Source: Armigeres subalbatus (lineage: Eukaryota > Arthropoda > Insecta > Diptera > Culicidae). From it: a DNA stretch of 64,000 nucleotides. The stretch spans positions 106,369,935 to 106,433,934 of the forward strand of contig NC_085139.1 in the NCBI RefSeq assembly GCF_024139115.2, given 5' to 3'. The position numbers and the translations under genes are program-made. Shown here piece after piece: positions 9,691-20,451 of the stretch (position 1 is its first letter; the number at the start of each line of letters is the position of its first letter). Below the pieces are notes generated by a model, which worked only from the letters and a program-made list of their open reading frames with translations, searched no databases and had not been told where the DNA came from.

Positions 9691-11661
9691 ACTATTTTAT
9701 TTATGTGCCTATTCGCTAACTGAGGTGCTTCATGCATAACCTCACAATATTTTGTTCTTTGATTAGTGTTCGGTTAGTAAGAGCTAGGATAGGATGTGAC
9801 AACTCAATTGAGACTGCCTTGTTGTTTTTTAGTCGGTTGCTCTGACGAGGTGGTCGCCAGTGCAGCCAAAGTTATTTGGTACAAAATCTTCCAAATATCA
9901 CGTTACAAAACTTGATGATTTTCTTTTCGTTGCATCCATTGTTTATGTAAGAGAAGCGAAATGCGCCATGACTTCTAGATCGAAAATGACAGAAAGTTGA
10001 AATATAATGCTTCAAAATCAACAGTTTTAAACGTTTACAACTCTTGAGAATAATTTATATGGCATTTGCAGTTCAACATAAATTTATTTTTTACCAAAAA
10101 ACTGGAACTTAAACATTTATGTTTTTGCTTAACTTCAACTTTACAAACCTGCAACACGGCCAGACTAACAACATGCTGCCCTACGAAAAACGCGCCTCCA
10201 CTAATCGAAGTAATCGTTTGTCATTTTCAACCAACCAGCAACCGGTACGATTGTGACAGAAAATCGGTACGATTTTTACTGACTACTTGGCACATCCTAT
10301 CCTATCCTAAGAGGTACCGTTTAGTGCATTCTGGCTGATAATCCTTGAAAATTGTTATCGTCTGTAACAATCTCAACTTTCTCGCTGTGCACCTCTCCTT
10401 CTTGTGCCGGATAGTATTGGGAGTGCGCAATAAGAACGACTTGTTCGATTGACATTTGAACACAAAGTGAAGTTTATTTAACCCTATAAATTACATAGCC
10501 TACTACTATAGTCGCAGCTTACTGCTCTCTAATACTCCTTCTTAAGCTGGCGTCATTAATTGAGCAAACCCATGGCTTTTCGATTACGCTCAAGTTTAAT
10601 TCTTTGCAATAGCGCCGGGAGTGGGTAGGACAGGTAGGACATGTTCTACGCATGAATTTTCCTGGGTGGGACAGTCAAAGTATTGTCCTACCCATGATTG
10701 TTGTAAGAACATATGAAGTCATTGGATGGCAAGAATTTGTGTGTTAGCAGATGATTTTAAAGTTAATCAGAGTTCAAATAAAAATCATATAGATGTTTTT
10801 GGAATCCTAAAGCAATAGACTACTGATTGTTGCTTAGGATTTCAGGCACTTTAAAATCCCTAATGCGCTCAAAGATGTCTATAGGCTTTACATTAGGTGA
10901 AATAAAAGTTGTTGAAATCTGCAAATGCGATTTATTAAATATTTTAGAAGTTATGATAAAGCACGATTGAATGGATTATTAAAAGCCCACGGAAAAAGTC
11001 TTCTTCAAATCTCAAAAGATCTATGAAATCTGGGGAACCAGAAACATACCGAAGACCGCTCTTCAAGGGTTCTGAGCTCCGAAAGCAGATTCTTTGACAC
11101 TTATGCGATATTTGGGTAGTTTGCTTTGGATCGTTAAATCCTGGAAGTAATATGAAATCCTAGCAGTTAGAATTAATTGATTGAAACCATTGAATTTTTT
11201 TTAAATTTCTGTGACCGGTGACTTCTTCTGGAAGCTTGTAAATATATTCGATGATCGATAATGGAAAAGTATTATTTCTCCCTATTTCTCCTAAAAATCG
11301 AGGAAATTTTATCTAATCATATAAATATTCAGGCCGCTAGAACTTTTCAAGTTCTAATTATTTTTGGAATTGATTATATTGCAAGCATAACTTTTCCATT
11401 TTGAAATGAATTTCATAACAACATGGTACACTACTGCTCTCAGCGGCAGCATAGGTAAAATTTGCATCGATTTCTCAATACCAGTACTGTTGCCCAAATC
11501 GGAGACATGATCGGTGGTCTAGCGGCTATCGTTTCTGCCTATGAGCAGAAGATCATGGGTTCGATCACAGGCTCGGCCATTCCTATTCTGTATGCCTTAG
11601 TTTTTTTTGTGTTTCACGTTCTACCTAAACGATGCCTATACCGTTACAACTTTCACACTAA
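9691..11661. other. AT-rich noncoding sequence, no gene recognised
   Basis: I see only short, unrelated open frames. One (11462-11770) contains a hydrophobic stretch but has no family features. The repeated word 'atcctatcctatcct' near 10287 and its complement near 9790 ('taggataggat') suggest a small inverted relation, possibly the edges of a decayed element. Confidence 0.35.
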
Positions 11662-12191
11662 GGGCCGATGTCCACGTAGCGGTTTTGAATTTGCGTGCAC
11701 GCAGCGTCAACGCAATTGCGGTAGGAAGTACCCAACATCAAATAGAATCATGCACACGCACTTGCGTTAACGCGGCGTCGACACGCGTCTCATTTTCGGC
11801 GAGAGTTACCGCAAAGTCACCGCAATTCTCCACAGGAACGCAGCGTGCACGCGAGTATTTTTTTTTGACATTTCTCTATTCTTCTTCTTTCCAACAAGAT
11901 TTCTAATGGGAAAATCTGTGATGTGAAAGAATGTGTCAGAGCGAAATCAAAACAAACAAAAATACTTCGCAAATCAGTTCATTTTGGTTTCGCAAATTAA
12001 TTTGCAAATTGCAACACTTTTCAAATCTAGCTTCTTTAAATAATAGCAATTGTAATAGTTCGGAGCGGTAAGTGTTTCTTTCGTTCCTGCGTTAGTACCA
12101 GTCACGGTCAAAACACCTTTGGAAAGAACTGACGAGCAACCATCCCATGCTGGTGGATAGATTCAAAGTCAACGGAAGTATGTGCATGATA

Positions 12192-12566
12192 GGGGGCCGT
12201 TCAAAAATTACGTCCAAGGTTTGAGGGGGGGAGGGGGGTCAGAGTTTTGTGACAGTTTGTGACAGGGGGAGGGAGGGGGGTTCGTCTTATGTGACGTCCG
12301 TCCACAAGAAAAAAATACTGAAAGCATTTTAGAAACAACTTGCATTTTAAAAACATTCAAACTGTTAGTAAGGGACATAACTCACTATGTTATTGTGAAA
12401 ATAGTGTACGAAAAAGATAAACCACAGTAATCGCTAAAATAAAAATGAGACATGTACGTACAGGGGGAGGGGGGGGGTGTCAATTATTTGTGACAGTTTG
12501 TGACAGGAGGGGGGGAGGGGGGTTGAAAATGCCGAAAAACGATGGACGTAATTTTTGAACGATCCC
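12192..12566. mobile_element. 375-bp G-rich MITE (GGGGCCGTTCAAAAATTACG ends)
   Basis: The inverted ends are GGGGGCCGTTCAAAAATTAC and the complement of GGGATCGTTCAAAAATTACG. TA flanks both sides. The interior has two G-tract clusters linked to 'gtgacagtttgtgacagg'. It belongs to a general type seen several times here whose ends read GGGRYCRTYCA followed by AAA and a family-specific word. Confidence 0.75.
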
Positions 12567-13296
12567 TAGTGTTGTGACGATAATTGTACCAACTTTATCA
12601 GAATAAATTGATTTCCGAACAGACGGTGATGTGGCAGTTTAGGGTTGAGTGACAGAGCAGGCAAAATTCAACCAACAAAGTGCATTCCGCGGGACCCTGT
12701 ATAGGTACACCAAGGAAGGCGATACCAAGTCCGCCATGGGCAGAATTATTAAATATAGGTTCGATACTGAGGTTCCTATATATTGGTTTTTCTATTGCTG
12801 ATATATGTTCATGTTTTTAGGAATGTCAACGGAAGGATGTCGTCAAATAATGTGGATTGCAATTATAAGAAGAAACGAGATCAGATAAAGAGATGGCTAG
12901 CTACAGTAAGACTCTGGGACTAATGCGTTTCTTGTAGTGTTGTTGGCAACGCTACTGCGATCGGTCCGTGCTGCAGTGAGGTGAAAATTGCAATGATAAT
13001 AACGATTCGTTTGGCATTTAGATAGCACTTCTTTGGAAGAACAACGACAAACGTAGCAACACGCCAGCAATCGCTTGCGATGCTTTCGGAGGAGAATTTT
13101 AAGCACCATATTTGTAGGAGTGACTGCAGTATCTGACCAAAATGTTTAATGACTTTTTATTCCGGAACAAATGATTCGCCGATAAATGGAACTAATAAAA
13201 ATCGAACCCCAAACGCAACAGATGCTCAATTCAAGACAAGAACAATTGAATGCCTGAACCTACTATTATTCAAGATTAATCTCTTCCTATGAAGTA

Positions 13297-13490
13297 CACC
13301 CGATTCTTTTTTTACACGGGGGATGCGTTCCGCTTAAAAAAAGTTTTCAGTTCAAAATTTTAAAATCCGTGTAAAAAAAGTTTTATGATTTCTCGACAAA
13401 TCATGCAAAATGGAGCAACTTTGTAAAATTTTTGTATGGGATTTTTTTACACGGACGTGTAAAAAAAACCGTGTAAAACAGAATCGGGTG
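13297..13490 (+). mobile_element. 194-bp MITE (CACCCGATTCTG ends), TA duplication
   Basis: The ends are inverted repeats of CACCCGATTCTGTTTTACAC (one base differs on the left), flanked by TA (13295-13296, 13491-13492). The word TTTTTTACACGG and its complement recur inside. A second copy in the opposite orientation at 21943-22139 has a confirmed TA duplication. Confidence 0.85.
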
Positions 13491-14267
13491 TAATAAATTT
13501 AAGTTGGAAATAAAGAATGAGCAACATTATGAAATTGTAATAATATTCATTTATTATGATTGTAGGAAACATATTGGGATTAAGCAAAGCGATGCCAAAT
13601 ATCTGTCTCTCTGTATTGAAAACTCGTTTATTCAACCAATCAAATTGTGCGGCACGATTTCAATTTCACAGCTCTACAATTAATTTCGAAAGTTCAAACT
13701 TTTCATTTTAGAAGTAATGGGGGACTTTTAAATCTACAGTGAGTTAATTTTTCTACTCTACTAAAAAGCATTAATTGAACTTTTTATTTTGGTATAATAC
13801 TGAATCACAGAGAACAGACGTTCATCTTCATTCGCGTGCTTGTGTAAAGTTTGTACTGGTCATTTTAAAGTATGTCGTTATGCCCCCGTTGCGCGGTGCT
13901 AGTGTTCATTCCGAATTGCTCCTAGGCTCGCTCCTAGGTGGCAGCACTACATTGTTTATGAAGTGTATGCCAACGCCATCACATAGTGGAATTGAGTTTT
14001 TATGTCGGGCAGCCTGCGTTGGCGGCGCTGAGGTGGGATTTAAATCTTTACACACGTTTTTAACGAAATTTTGTTCGAGCATCCATGTCTGTTCTCTGTG
14101 ACTGAGTTACATTCACTAGTCTGTTAAGGCTGGTTTACAGTTCGGAAAACGTTTCCCGGGATTTGGTCTCCCATGTAATTTAAATGGGAGCGGGATTTGC
14201 GTTTCCCGTGACAGGAGCAGAAGTCTACACGAAAAAATATTTTCCTGAAGTGTAAACCCAATCGCTT

Positions 14268-14550
14268 ATTCACTCTCACTCAATTACTCACTAACTCTTT
14301 CTCACTCACTCACTCTCATTCACGTACTTTCACACACTCATTCTCACTCATTCACTCAACCTCACACTTACTCACGAATTCTCACTCACTCGCTTTCACT
14401 CAATCACTCGTTCACTCACTCACTCACTTTGACTTACTCACCTACTCTCACTTACTCATTTTCACTCACTCATTTTCTCTTTCTCTCCCACTCAATCGCT
14501 CTCTCTCACTCATTCTCTCATTTCTCTCGCTATATCTCCCTCTTCTCGTT
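14268..14550 (+). repeat. imperfect CACT/TCAC-type microsatellite
   Basis: A pyrimidine-rich tract composed of variants of TCACTCAC and CTCACTCATT with occasional TTT and CTC interruptions. It is strongly strand-asymmetric and lies inside the 893-bp element. No coding potential is evident beyond a chance open frame. Confidence 0.85.
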
Positions 14551-14657
14551 ATTTTTTCAACTCTTGTATAAAGAAATCCGAACCAAAACCCCGAAGTGTA
14601 AATTCAAGCACGGGCGAGATACGCAGATTCTCAAATCCCGAAGCAAAATCCTGAAGT

Positions 14658-14888
14658 CAAGACAACATTTTCAAAACGACTTATCTGCTTTTGTAAACAA
14701 AGATTCGAACGTCGATTTGGCGAATCTGATAGCACTCCCACGCAAACCAACACTATCAATAGGCAGGTGAAGGTTTCGGCTACCTGATGATGGCGTTGGT
14801 TTGCCTCGAAGTGCTATCAGAGTCGTCAAATCGACGTTTGAATCTATGTTTACAAAAGCAGATAAGTCGTTTTGAAAATTTTGTCTTG
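14658..14888. mobile_element. 231-bp palindromic MITE, 4-bp duplication AAGT (family P231, copy 1)
   Basis: The ends are inverted repeats of CAAGACAAAATTTTCAAAAC (one change on the left). The palindrome continues through GACTTATCTGCTTTTGTAAA and on to the CACGCAAACCAACAC core near the centre. AAGT flanks it on both sides (14654-14657, 14889-14892). It has the same length as copies at 15967-16197 and 51917-52147. Confidence 0.88.
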
Positions 14889-15646
14889 AAGTGTAAACCC
14901 AATCACGGAAAATGTTTTGACAGTGGAGACTTATCGGCGGAAAATTTTCCCTGACAAAACCCGGAGCAAAATCCCGTAACAAATCCCGCGGACACGTTTT
15001 CCGAACTGTAAACCAGCCTTTATCATGACTTTCGAATTCTATATTGGTGCTACGCCGACAATATTTGAATGGAGAACTCGATTCATATTGGAAGAGAATG
15101 AAAAATGCAGGGGGAGAAGGTGGAGCACTGAATCCCTACCCCAACATGTGCGACATCTGGATTTGGTTCTAAACTGTAAACAACAGTGTTAATTCTCTAC
15201 TACCTTTTTGTTATGGCGAGGCAATTTTTATGCACACTTTTGTTTTCGATATTTTATCAAAATTAAACACTCAATCATGCAGCAATATAACGATGTGGTA
15301 TGCTTGAGATACCTGCTTGATTATAGGGACTCGAAAAAGAATTTATTTGCAGTAACTAACCGAATATAAAAATGTTCACATTAACGATTGCGCCCTAACA
15401 CCGGTTCTAAGCTTCGATGCAGAGTACACGAGCTTTGTTCGCCAGTGACAGGCATATGAGGCCCTTGGAAAAATGACAAACTGACAACAGCTGGTAGGCG
15501 GATGACATTTGGCGTGACAGATGGGTTTTACGTTAGAAGTTTTGCGGCAAATTGCCACTTGTCGTGTGCATTCCCAGCCTGATTCAACGCCGAATAACGC
15601 TGCGTCAACGCAGCTTGAAAAAACGCTACGTGGACATCGGCCCTAA

Positions 15647-15966
15647 CAGTTCCAAAACCTCCCGTGGTACCGATGGAAGGACGTAGAGTTCTCTGCTTCA
15701 GAAGACACTTATTTTTCTATTTTTTCTTTTAGAGTCATCTGTCAAGGTGATTTTTTTTTCACATTGAGTGTTTTGAAAATAAAAGTTCAAACACTTTTGT
15801 GCTCATATTTAAGATGAATTTCAAGAATTGATACATACTCAGACCCGACGAAACATATGATTGAATTAAATACATAACTTTCGATTCTAAAGTTTTCACT
15901 TTTATTTTAAAGAAAAAATATCAATTCTTAGAATGAAAGTACAATATATTTGATAAAATAATATTT
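15647..15966. other. noncoding sequence between MITEs
   Basis: AT-rich, with no ORF, RNA gene or clear repeat that I can recognise. Confidence 0.4.
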
Positions 15967-16197
15967 CTCGGGTACTTATTCAAAAGGACGTATGTGATTT
16001 TGTAAACAAAGATTCAAATGTCGATTTATCCGATCTGATGGCACTCCCACGCAAACCAACACCACTAACAGGTAGCCGAAGCCTCCCCCTATCTGTCTAT
16101 GGTGATGGTTTGCGTGGGAGGGCCATCAGATCGGACAAATCGACGTCTGAATCTTTGTTTACAAAATCACATACGTCCTTTTGAATAAGTACCCGAG
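15967..16197. mobile_element. 231-bp palindromic MITE with different ends (family P231, variant copy 2), duplication ATTT
   Basis: The ends read CTCGGGTACTTATTCAAAAG and its complement, unlike the CAAGAC ends of the other copies. The internal part GTAAACAAAGATTCAAATGT and the CACGCAAACCAACACCA core are shared. ATTT flanks it (15963-15966, 16198-16201). It therefore looks like a sister subfamily with new termini on the same core. Confidence 0.85.
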
Positions 16198-16201
16198 ATT
16201 T

Positions 16202-16498
16202 GTTCTTTCTGTGTACGTTAACGTTAGAATTCTAATTTCATTTACAATTTAATGAATGGTTTATAGAATGTATTGTTATAATGTATTTCTATTATCTCAT
16301 CTACAATAAAATCTATTGTAAATTTATTGTGTGTTATAGTGATGTTACAATAAATTGTATTGTTTTTCTATAATATTTTTTATTCGGGTGGCCGGGTGGT
16401 TGAACAGCACAAAAAAAAATCAGCAAAATATTTATGACTGGCCTCCAGCGAAAAAAAAAGTGTGTAGATGAGTTTAACCGTGTAGCGATTGTCTAAAT
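16202..16498. other. AT-rich spacer
   Basis: Contains repeated words such as ACAATAAA and ATTGTAAATTTATTGT, possibly part of a decayed AT-rich element. No gene is visible. Confidence 0.35.
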
Positions 16499-17186
16499 CA
16501 AGACAAAATTTTCAAAACAACTTATCTGCTTTTGTAAACAAAGATTCAAACGACGATTTGACGAATCTGATAGCTCTCCCACGCAAACCAACACCATCAA
16601 TAGTGCTGGTAGTGCTGGTTTGCGTGGAAGAGCTATTAGATAAAAGATATTTTAGTTACTAGATAAAGATTGTCGCTTCGGTTCCCTTTGTTCTGCTGTC
16701 CGGAACATGTTATAGAGGTTGCTAAGCCCAGTGTGAAAATTACGGAAAAACAGGTAACCATTTTATTATCATTGGGGTTCTTCCGCAGAACTCGATGAAA
16801 ACAACAACAAACAAACTTCAACTCAGTCATCCCACCTGGTAAAATTCATCAAATTTGAAGCCCTGTGACTGGAAATGCAGGTTCGTGAGCAATTGCACCA
16901 TCTGGGTTAACTGTTCTGACGGCTATTTGTTATTATTTTCATCGAGTTTGGAATCAGCTGGGCCAGCCAATGTGAGCTGTCAGCAATCTCAATGGGTACC
17001 AAGCTGTCAAATCGTATGGATTTTCCTTCTTTGACATTTAGCTCCCCTATCCACGCCAGCAAAAGATGTTCCGGACAGCGACAATCTTTATCTAGTAACT
17101 AAAATATCTTTTTATTAGATTCGTCAAATTGTCGTTTGAATCTTTGTTTACAAAAGCAGATAAGTCGTTTTGAAAATTTTGTCTTG
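16499..17186. mobile_element. P231-family palindromic MITE (copy 3) split by a 471-bp insertion, duplication AAAT
   Basis: The ends are CAAGACAAAATTTTCAAAAC and its complement, with AAAT on both sides (16495-16498, 17187-17190). After removal of the nested element and its 8-bp duplication about 209 bp remain, slightly shorter than the 231-bp copies because the centre is reduced. Confidence 0.83.
16642..17112. mobile_element. 471-bp hAT-like MITE nested in P231 copy 3
   Basis: The inverted ends are AAAAGATATTTTAGTTACTA followed by GATAAAGATTGTCG on both sides. The 8-bp duplication TATTAGAT occurs at 16634-16641 and 17113-17120. The uninterrupted family copy at 51917-52147 reads AGCTATCAGAT at the same place, close to the duplicated sequence. 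No transposase is present. Confidence 0.83.
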
Positions 17187-17195
17187 AAATCAGTT

Positions 17196-17599
17196 TTGAA
17201 CTCAACTTTTGGGTTTATTTATCTGTCCGTGCACATCCACACTGAAAACCAAAACTACCCAAAAGTGGGTTGTTTGCACTCAAAACCGTGGTTTGGACCA
17301 ATAACCCAAATTTGAGTAAAATGACTTTTCTGGCACTATAGGTAGTTTGCCTTTAATCCCATGTAAACAATTTACCCGGACCTTAATCAACTCAAAATAT
17401 AGAATATTGAATTTACTCAAATTTGGGTTATTGGGCTGAGCAACCTCGGTGAGGTGTTTGCATCTTGCTCTAGTTTTGATAGCAATCATGGGAAAGAAAG
17501 GGAAAACTACCCAAATTTGGGTAAATTTTCTCTGCGATATTCTCATGAGTGCGTATAAATATTGAACTCAAAGTTTGGGTTGATTTATCTGTCCGTGCA
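17196..17599 (+). repeat. 38-bp direct repeat bracketing a MITE, upstream of kanadaptin
   Basis: TTGAACTCAA followed by TTTGGGTTKATTTATCTGT and CCGTGCA occurs at 17196-17233 and again at 17562-17599 with three or four differences. Between them lies a MITE-like block with ACCCAAATTTGGGT palindromes. The second copy ends 235 bp before the kanadaptin start codon. Confidence 0.75.
17240..17536. mobile_element. probable MITE with ACCCAAATTTGGGT motifs
   Basis: The ends are loosely inverted: CACTGAAAACC...ACCC on the left and the complement of CAGAGAAAATTTACCC on the right. ACCCAAATTTG/CAAATTTGGGT words occur several times inside. I could not identify a clean target duplication, so the boundaries are approximate. 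Confidence 0.5.
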
Positions 17600-17834
17600 T
17601 CGAACAAAAAGTCTCCAATTCAACTGACAGACAGAGTTGTCAAATTTTTAAAACATTGTAGATTTGAAATCGTTTTTGCGTTTTTCAGGAAATTTAACAG
17701 TTTTGTCAAGAAAAACGGAAATCTTTTTCCCAGTTTCAGTGTCACCGATAAACATAGTTTAAGAGTGGTATCTTAAACATCTTCGGACTGTGTTGTAGAC
17801 TGAAAATTGTTCTATTTAAAAAGTTAGCAAAATA

Positions 17835-20073
17835 ATGAACGACGACGAATCTACATTCAAGAAACCATCGATAGATCTGAAGCTTCTTGGCAAAAGTCGT
17901 GTGCCGGAACTTCCTATCAATGCATCAACAGTGGATGTCCCAGAACCGTCGACGTCCGAGGATGCATCTTCTCTGGTGGAAAAGGAACAGGTGCTGGCCA
18001 GCGATACAAACGAAATACCTCCTATTCCGTACAAAGAACCCGCCTGGTCCCGGAAATGTGACGGCGCCTTGAGGTATGACTTTGAGGTTCTAAAGAATGG
18101 TGTGATCATAGAAAATGTCGATCATTTGGAGAACAAGGCGTTTTGGATATTTGGCCGACTTCCGAATTGTGACATCAACATGGCGCATCCCACCATCTCC
18201 CGGTACCATGCCATTTTACAGTACAGAGCAGCTGTGGATGATGCAGCGAAGGACGAATCCGACGAGGAGGAAGAAAGTAAACCAGCTCATATTACCATCG
18301 AACCGGGATGGTATCTGTATGATCTCAATAGTACTCACGGAACCTTTTTAAACAAACAACGTTTGAGGCCAAAGACGTACGTGAGAGTCCGAGTGGGATA
18401 CATGATAAAACTCGGATCCAGTACACGGACGTACATCTTGCAGGGTCCTCCAGAAGATGAGGACGAACCGTCGACAATGACCATCACCGAGATGAAAGAG
18501 ATGCGTCAAAAACAGGAAAAGCTTCGGGAAGAGATGGCCGAAATTGAACGGCAAGAGAAGGAACGGATTGAAAAGCTTAAGGAATCGGAAGGCATTAGCT
18601 GGGGTATGGCGGAAGATGCCGACGAGGAGACCGACCTGGCACACAATCCTTTCGCCGTGTCCAACAACGAGGAACTGTTTCTAGACGACCCAAAGAAGAC
18701 TCTTCGTGGATACTTCGAGCGGGAGGGCCACGATTTGGATTACAAGCTGGACGAACTGTCGGTTGGGAACTACGTATGCAAAGTTGAACTGCCGGTGGAT
18801 GACGATTTTGGTCGACCGATTGTGGCGGAAGTCACACACAAGGGCAAAAAGAAGGAAGCTGTTGTACAATGCGCACTGGAAGCCTGCCGCATACTGGATC
18901 GGTACGGTTTGCTCCGACAGGCCACTCATGGTGAGTTATTCAAAAATGTTGTAGATGACAAATTATGCAAAATTGTTCACAATTTCACACACTCAGTTTT
19001 GATTATTTAAAGTTAGTAGAAATGAACGTAAATTGAGGCGACAACCGTCAATGATTTTTTCCTTTGCAGAACCTCGTCGGCGACACAAAAAGACATCCGA
19101 CTCGGATGAAGATGACGACTTCCTCGATCGAACTGGAGACGTTGAACGACGTCGCCAACGGAAGCAAACCAAGAACTCTACTGAGGTCCACACGTACGAA
19201 GATCTGATTCGACGCGAATCAGAACTGCTGGAACAGTTGGAGGCAATTGAAAGCAAGCTCCAGCAGCGGCAAATGATCCAGAAAGGAACCCGTCTGCCGG
19301 AAAACGATGATGATGTGGATGATTTCTTAACAAAGCTGTCGGAGGACAAACCGTATGATAAGTTTGAAGTTCGCCGGCTAAGACTGGAGAAGGAACGACT
19401 TCTTAAAGATCATGCGACGCTTCAGAAGCTTATCAAAATAGCCAAACCACTGGACCTCCCGAGCATGAACCAGGGTGCCTCAGGTTCTGGAACTAGCAAA
19501 GAGGAAATGAAGAAAAAAATGATGCCACTCTTTGGAAAACGGAACAAACTGAGTAAGACATTCGGAATAAAAAAGTCCGAAATCAAGGTCGGAGGAGCTA
19601 CAAGCACACATGGCGAAGAAGTCGAAGAAGAAGATGAAGTGGAAGGGCTTGAAGAAGTTAGGACGGAGAAAACACAGGAAACCCAAAAGGTAAAACCTGA
19701 TGCTAAATCCGATAGAGTTCAAGGCCCGTCATTTGATCGCAAGCTAGTTGAACAGCACGCCGAGAAGCATCATACGGAGGAGCAGCAGGTGGAAGATAAA
19801 AATGACCATGTCGATTCTGCGCCAGTGGACGATGATAGCAAAAAACGTAAAAGTGAGGCAGATCATGAAGACGTTTCGAATACGTTATCGGCGACGTCTA
19901 GTGCTAGCAAGAAGAAACGGAGTCGGACTCGTACACGGGATCGTAACCGTGACAACGTAGATTTTGACGACACTGACGAACTGCAGAGCGCGGAAAAGAA
20001 CATCGAGTGGGTTCCACCGCAGGACCAGACCGGCGATGGAAGAACATCGCTAAACGAAAAGTTTGGTTACTAG
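17835..20073 (+). CDS. SLC4A1AP: Kanadaptin homologue (two exons, 699 aa)
   Basis: The coding sequence joins 17835-18930 and 19070-20073 across a 139-nt GT-AG intron (CATG|GTGAGT ... TTTGCAG|AACCTC), giving 699 residues. Residues about 80-205 are an FHA domain with FGR (106-108), SRYH (122-125) and [13 protein letters not shown] (164-176), the phosphothreonine-binding signature. A charged coiled coil follows (about 217-250), then [11 protein letters not shown], a dsRBD-like region (about 285-362), acidic and lysine-rich stretches and a basic [15 protein letters not shown] segment likely to be a nuclear signal. The C-terminus [20 protein letters not shown] matches the family end as I know it. 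Kanadaptin was named for binding the kidney anion exchanger; a nuclear role is now more often proposed. The frame is intact and there are no TE fragments in it, so I take it as a functional host gene. The start is the first ATG of the long frame; an upstream untranslated exon cannot be excluded. Confidence 0.93.
18931..19069 (+). other. SLC4A1AP: intron of the kanadaptin gene
   Basis: Donor GTGAGT and acceptor TTTTTTCCTTTGCAG. Splicing completes a split codon (G|AA, Glu366) and joins LLRQATH to EPRRRHKK without a stop. Reading through instead would terminate after LII. Confidence 0.9.
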
Positions 20074-20359
20074 CTAAATGTGGAACATTGTTGTACCAAG
20101 CAGAGTATTTTCTTTGAAAATTCTAGATACTACCGTGAAGCTTTTAAGTCGAATCGACTGTGAAATATTATACTGTTGGAAACTAATGTTCCATGCGTTG
20201 TGCACTTGTACCGTATTTCAAAAATATGATCAGTCACAATGGAATATACTAAACGATTTAGGAATTTAGCATTAGCTTTAATGGGAAATATCACGGCCCG
20301 CATAGTTTTTTCAATTTTGGCATTCCCCGCTATTGCATTAATGTTTTTTTTTGCTCTAA

Positions 20360-20448
20360 GGGTCAATTTCTTCACTTCCGCTTAAGCCTTAAACCAACGT
20401 ATGGGTAAGCACCGCTTAAGAGTTAAGCGAAGGTGGAGAAATTGGCCC
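20360..20448. mobile_element. 89-bp palindromic MITE, TAA duplication
   Basis: The inverted ends are GGGTCAATTTCTTCACTTCC and, read inwards from the right, GGGCCAATTTCTCCACCTTC, both continuing into CGCTTAA. TAA flanks it at 20357-20359 and 20449-20451. It lies about 290 bp beyond the kanadaptin stop codon. Confidence 0.82.
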
Positions 20449-20451
20449 TAA

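Larger units (their letters stand above)
14127..15019. mobile_element. 893-bp element with AGGCTGGTTTACAGTTCGGA ends, TTA duplication
   Basis: The inverted ends AGGCTGGTTTACAGTTCGGA AAACG and their complement are flanked by TTA (14124-14126, 15020-15022). It contains a CTCACT-type simple repeat (about 14268-14550) and a complete 231-bp palindromic MITE (14658-14888). The words 'aagtgtaaacccaatc' at about 14255 and 14888 show a second internal repeat that brackets the insertions. Confidence 0.8.
11662..15643. mobile_element. Element bounded by GGGCCGATGTCCACGTAGCG inverted repeats (about 4 kb, with nested insertions)
   Basis: The left end reads GGGCCGATGTCCACGTAGCG and the right end is its complement, each flanked by TAA (11659-11661, 15644-15646). 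The left subterminal region is rich in CGCAGCGTC/GCGTTAACGC words that recur just inside the right end (AACGCTGCGTCAACGCAGC). At least three complete MITEs lie inside (12192-12566, 13297-13490, 14127-15019), so the unfilled element was shorter, about 2.5 kb. No transposase is seen. The TAA duplication fits a PIF/Harbinger-type origin. The two ends could belong to separate insertions. Confidence 0.55.

Noticed and set aside
11462..11906. Two overlapping plus-strand ORFs near 11.5 kb
   Set aside because: They run into the inverted-repeat end of the element at 11662 and show no conserved features.
14429..14770. Serine/phenylalanine-rich ORF
   Set aside because: It is the translation of the CACT-type microsatellite and the palindromic MITE.
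17887..18351. Alternative frames overlapping kanadaptin exon 1
   Set aside because: They are shadows of the conserved frame and contain none of the FHA motifs.
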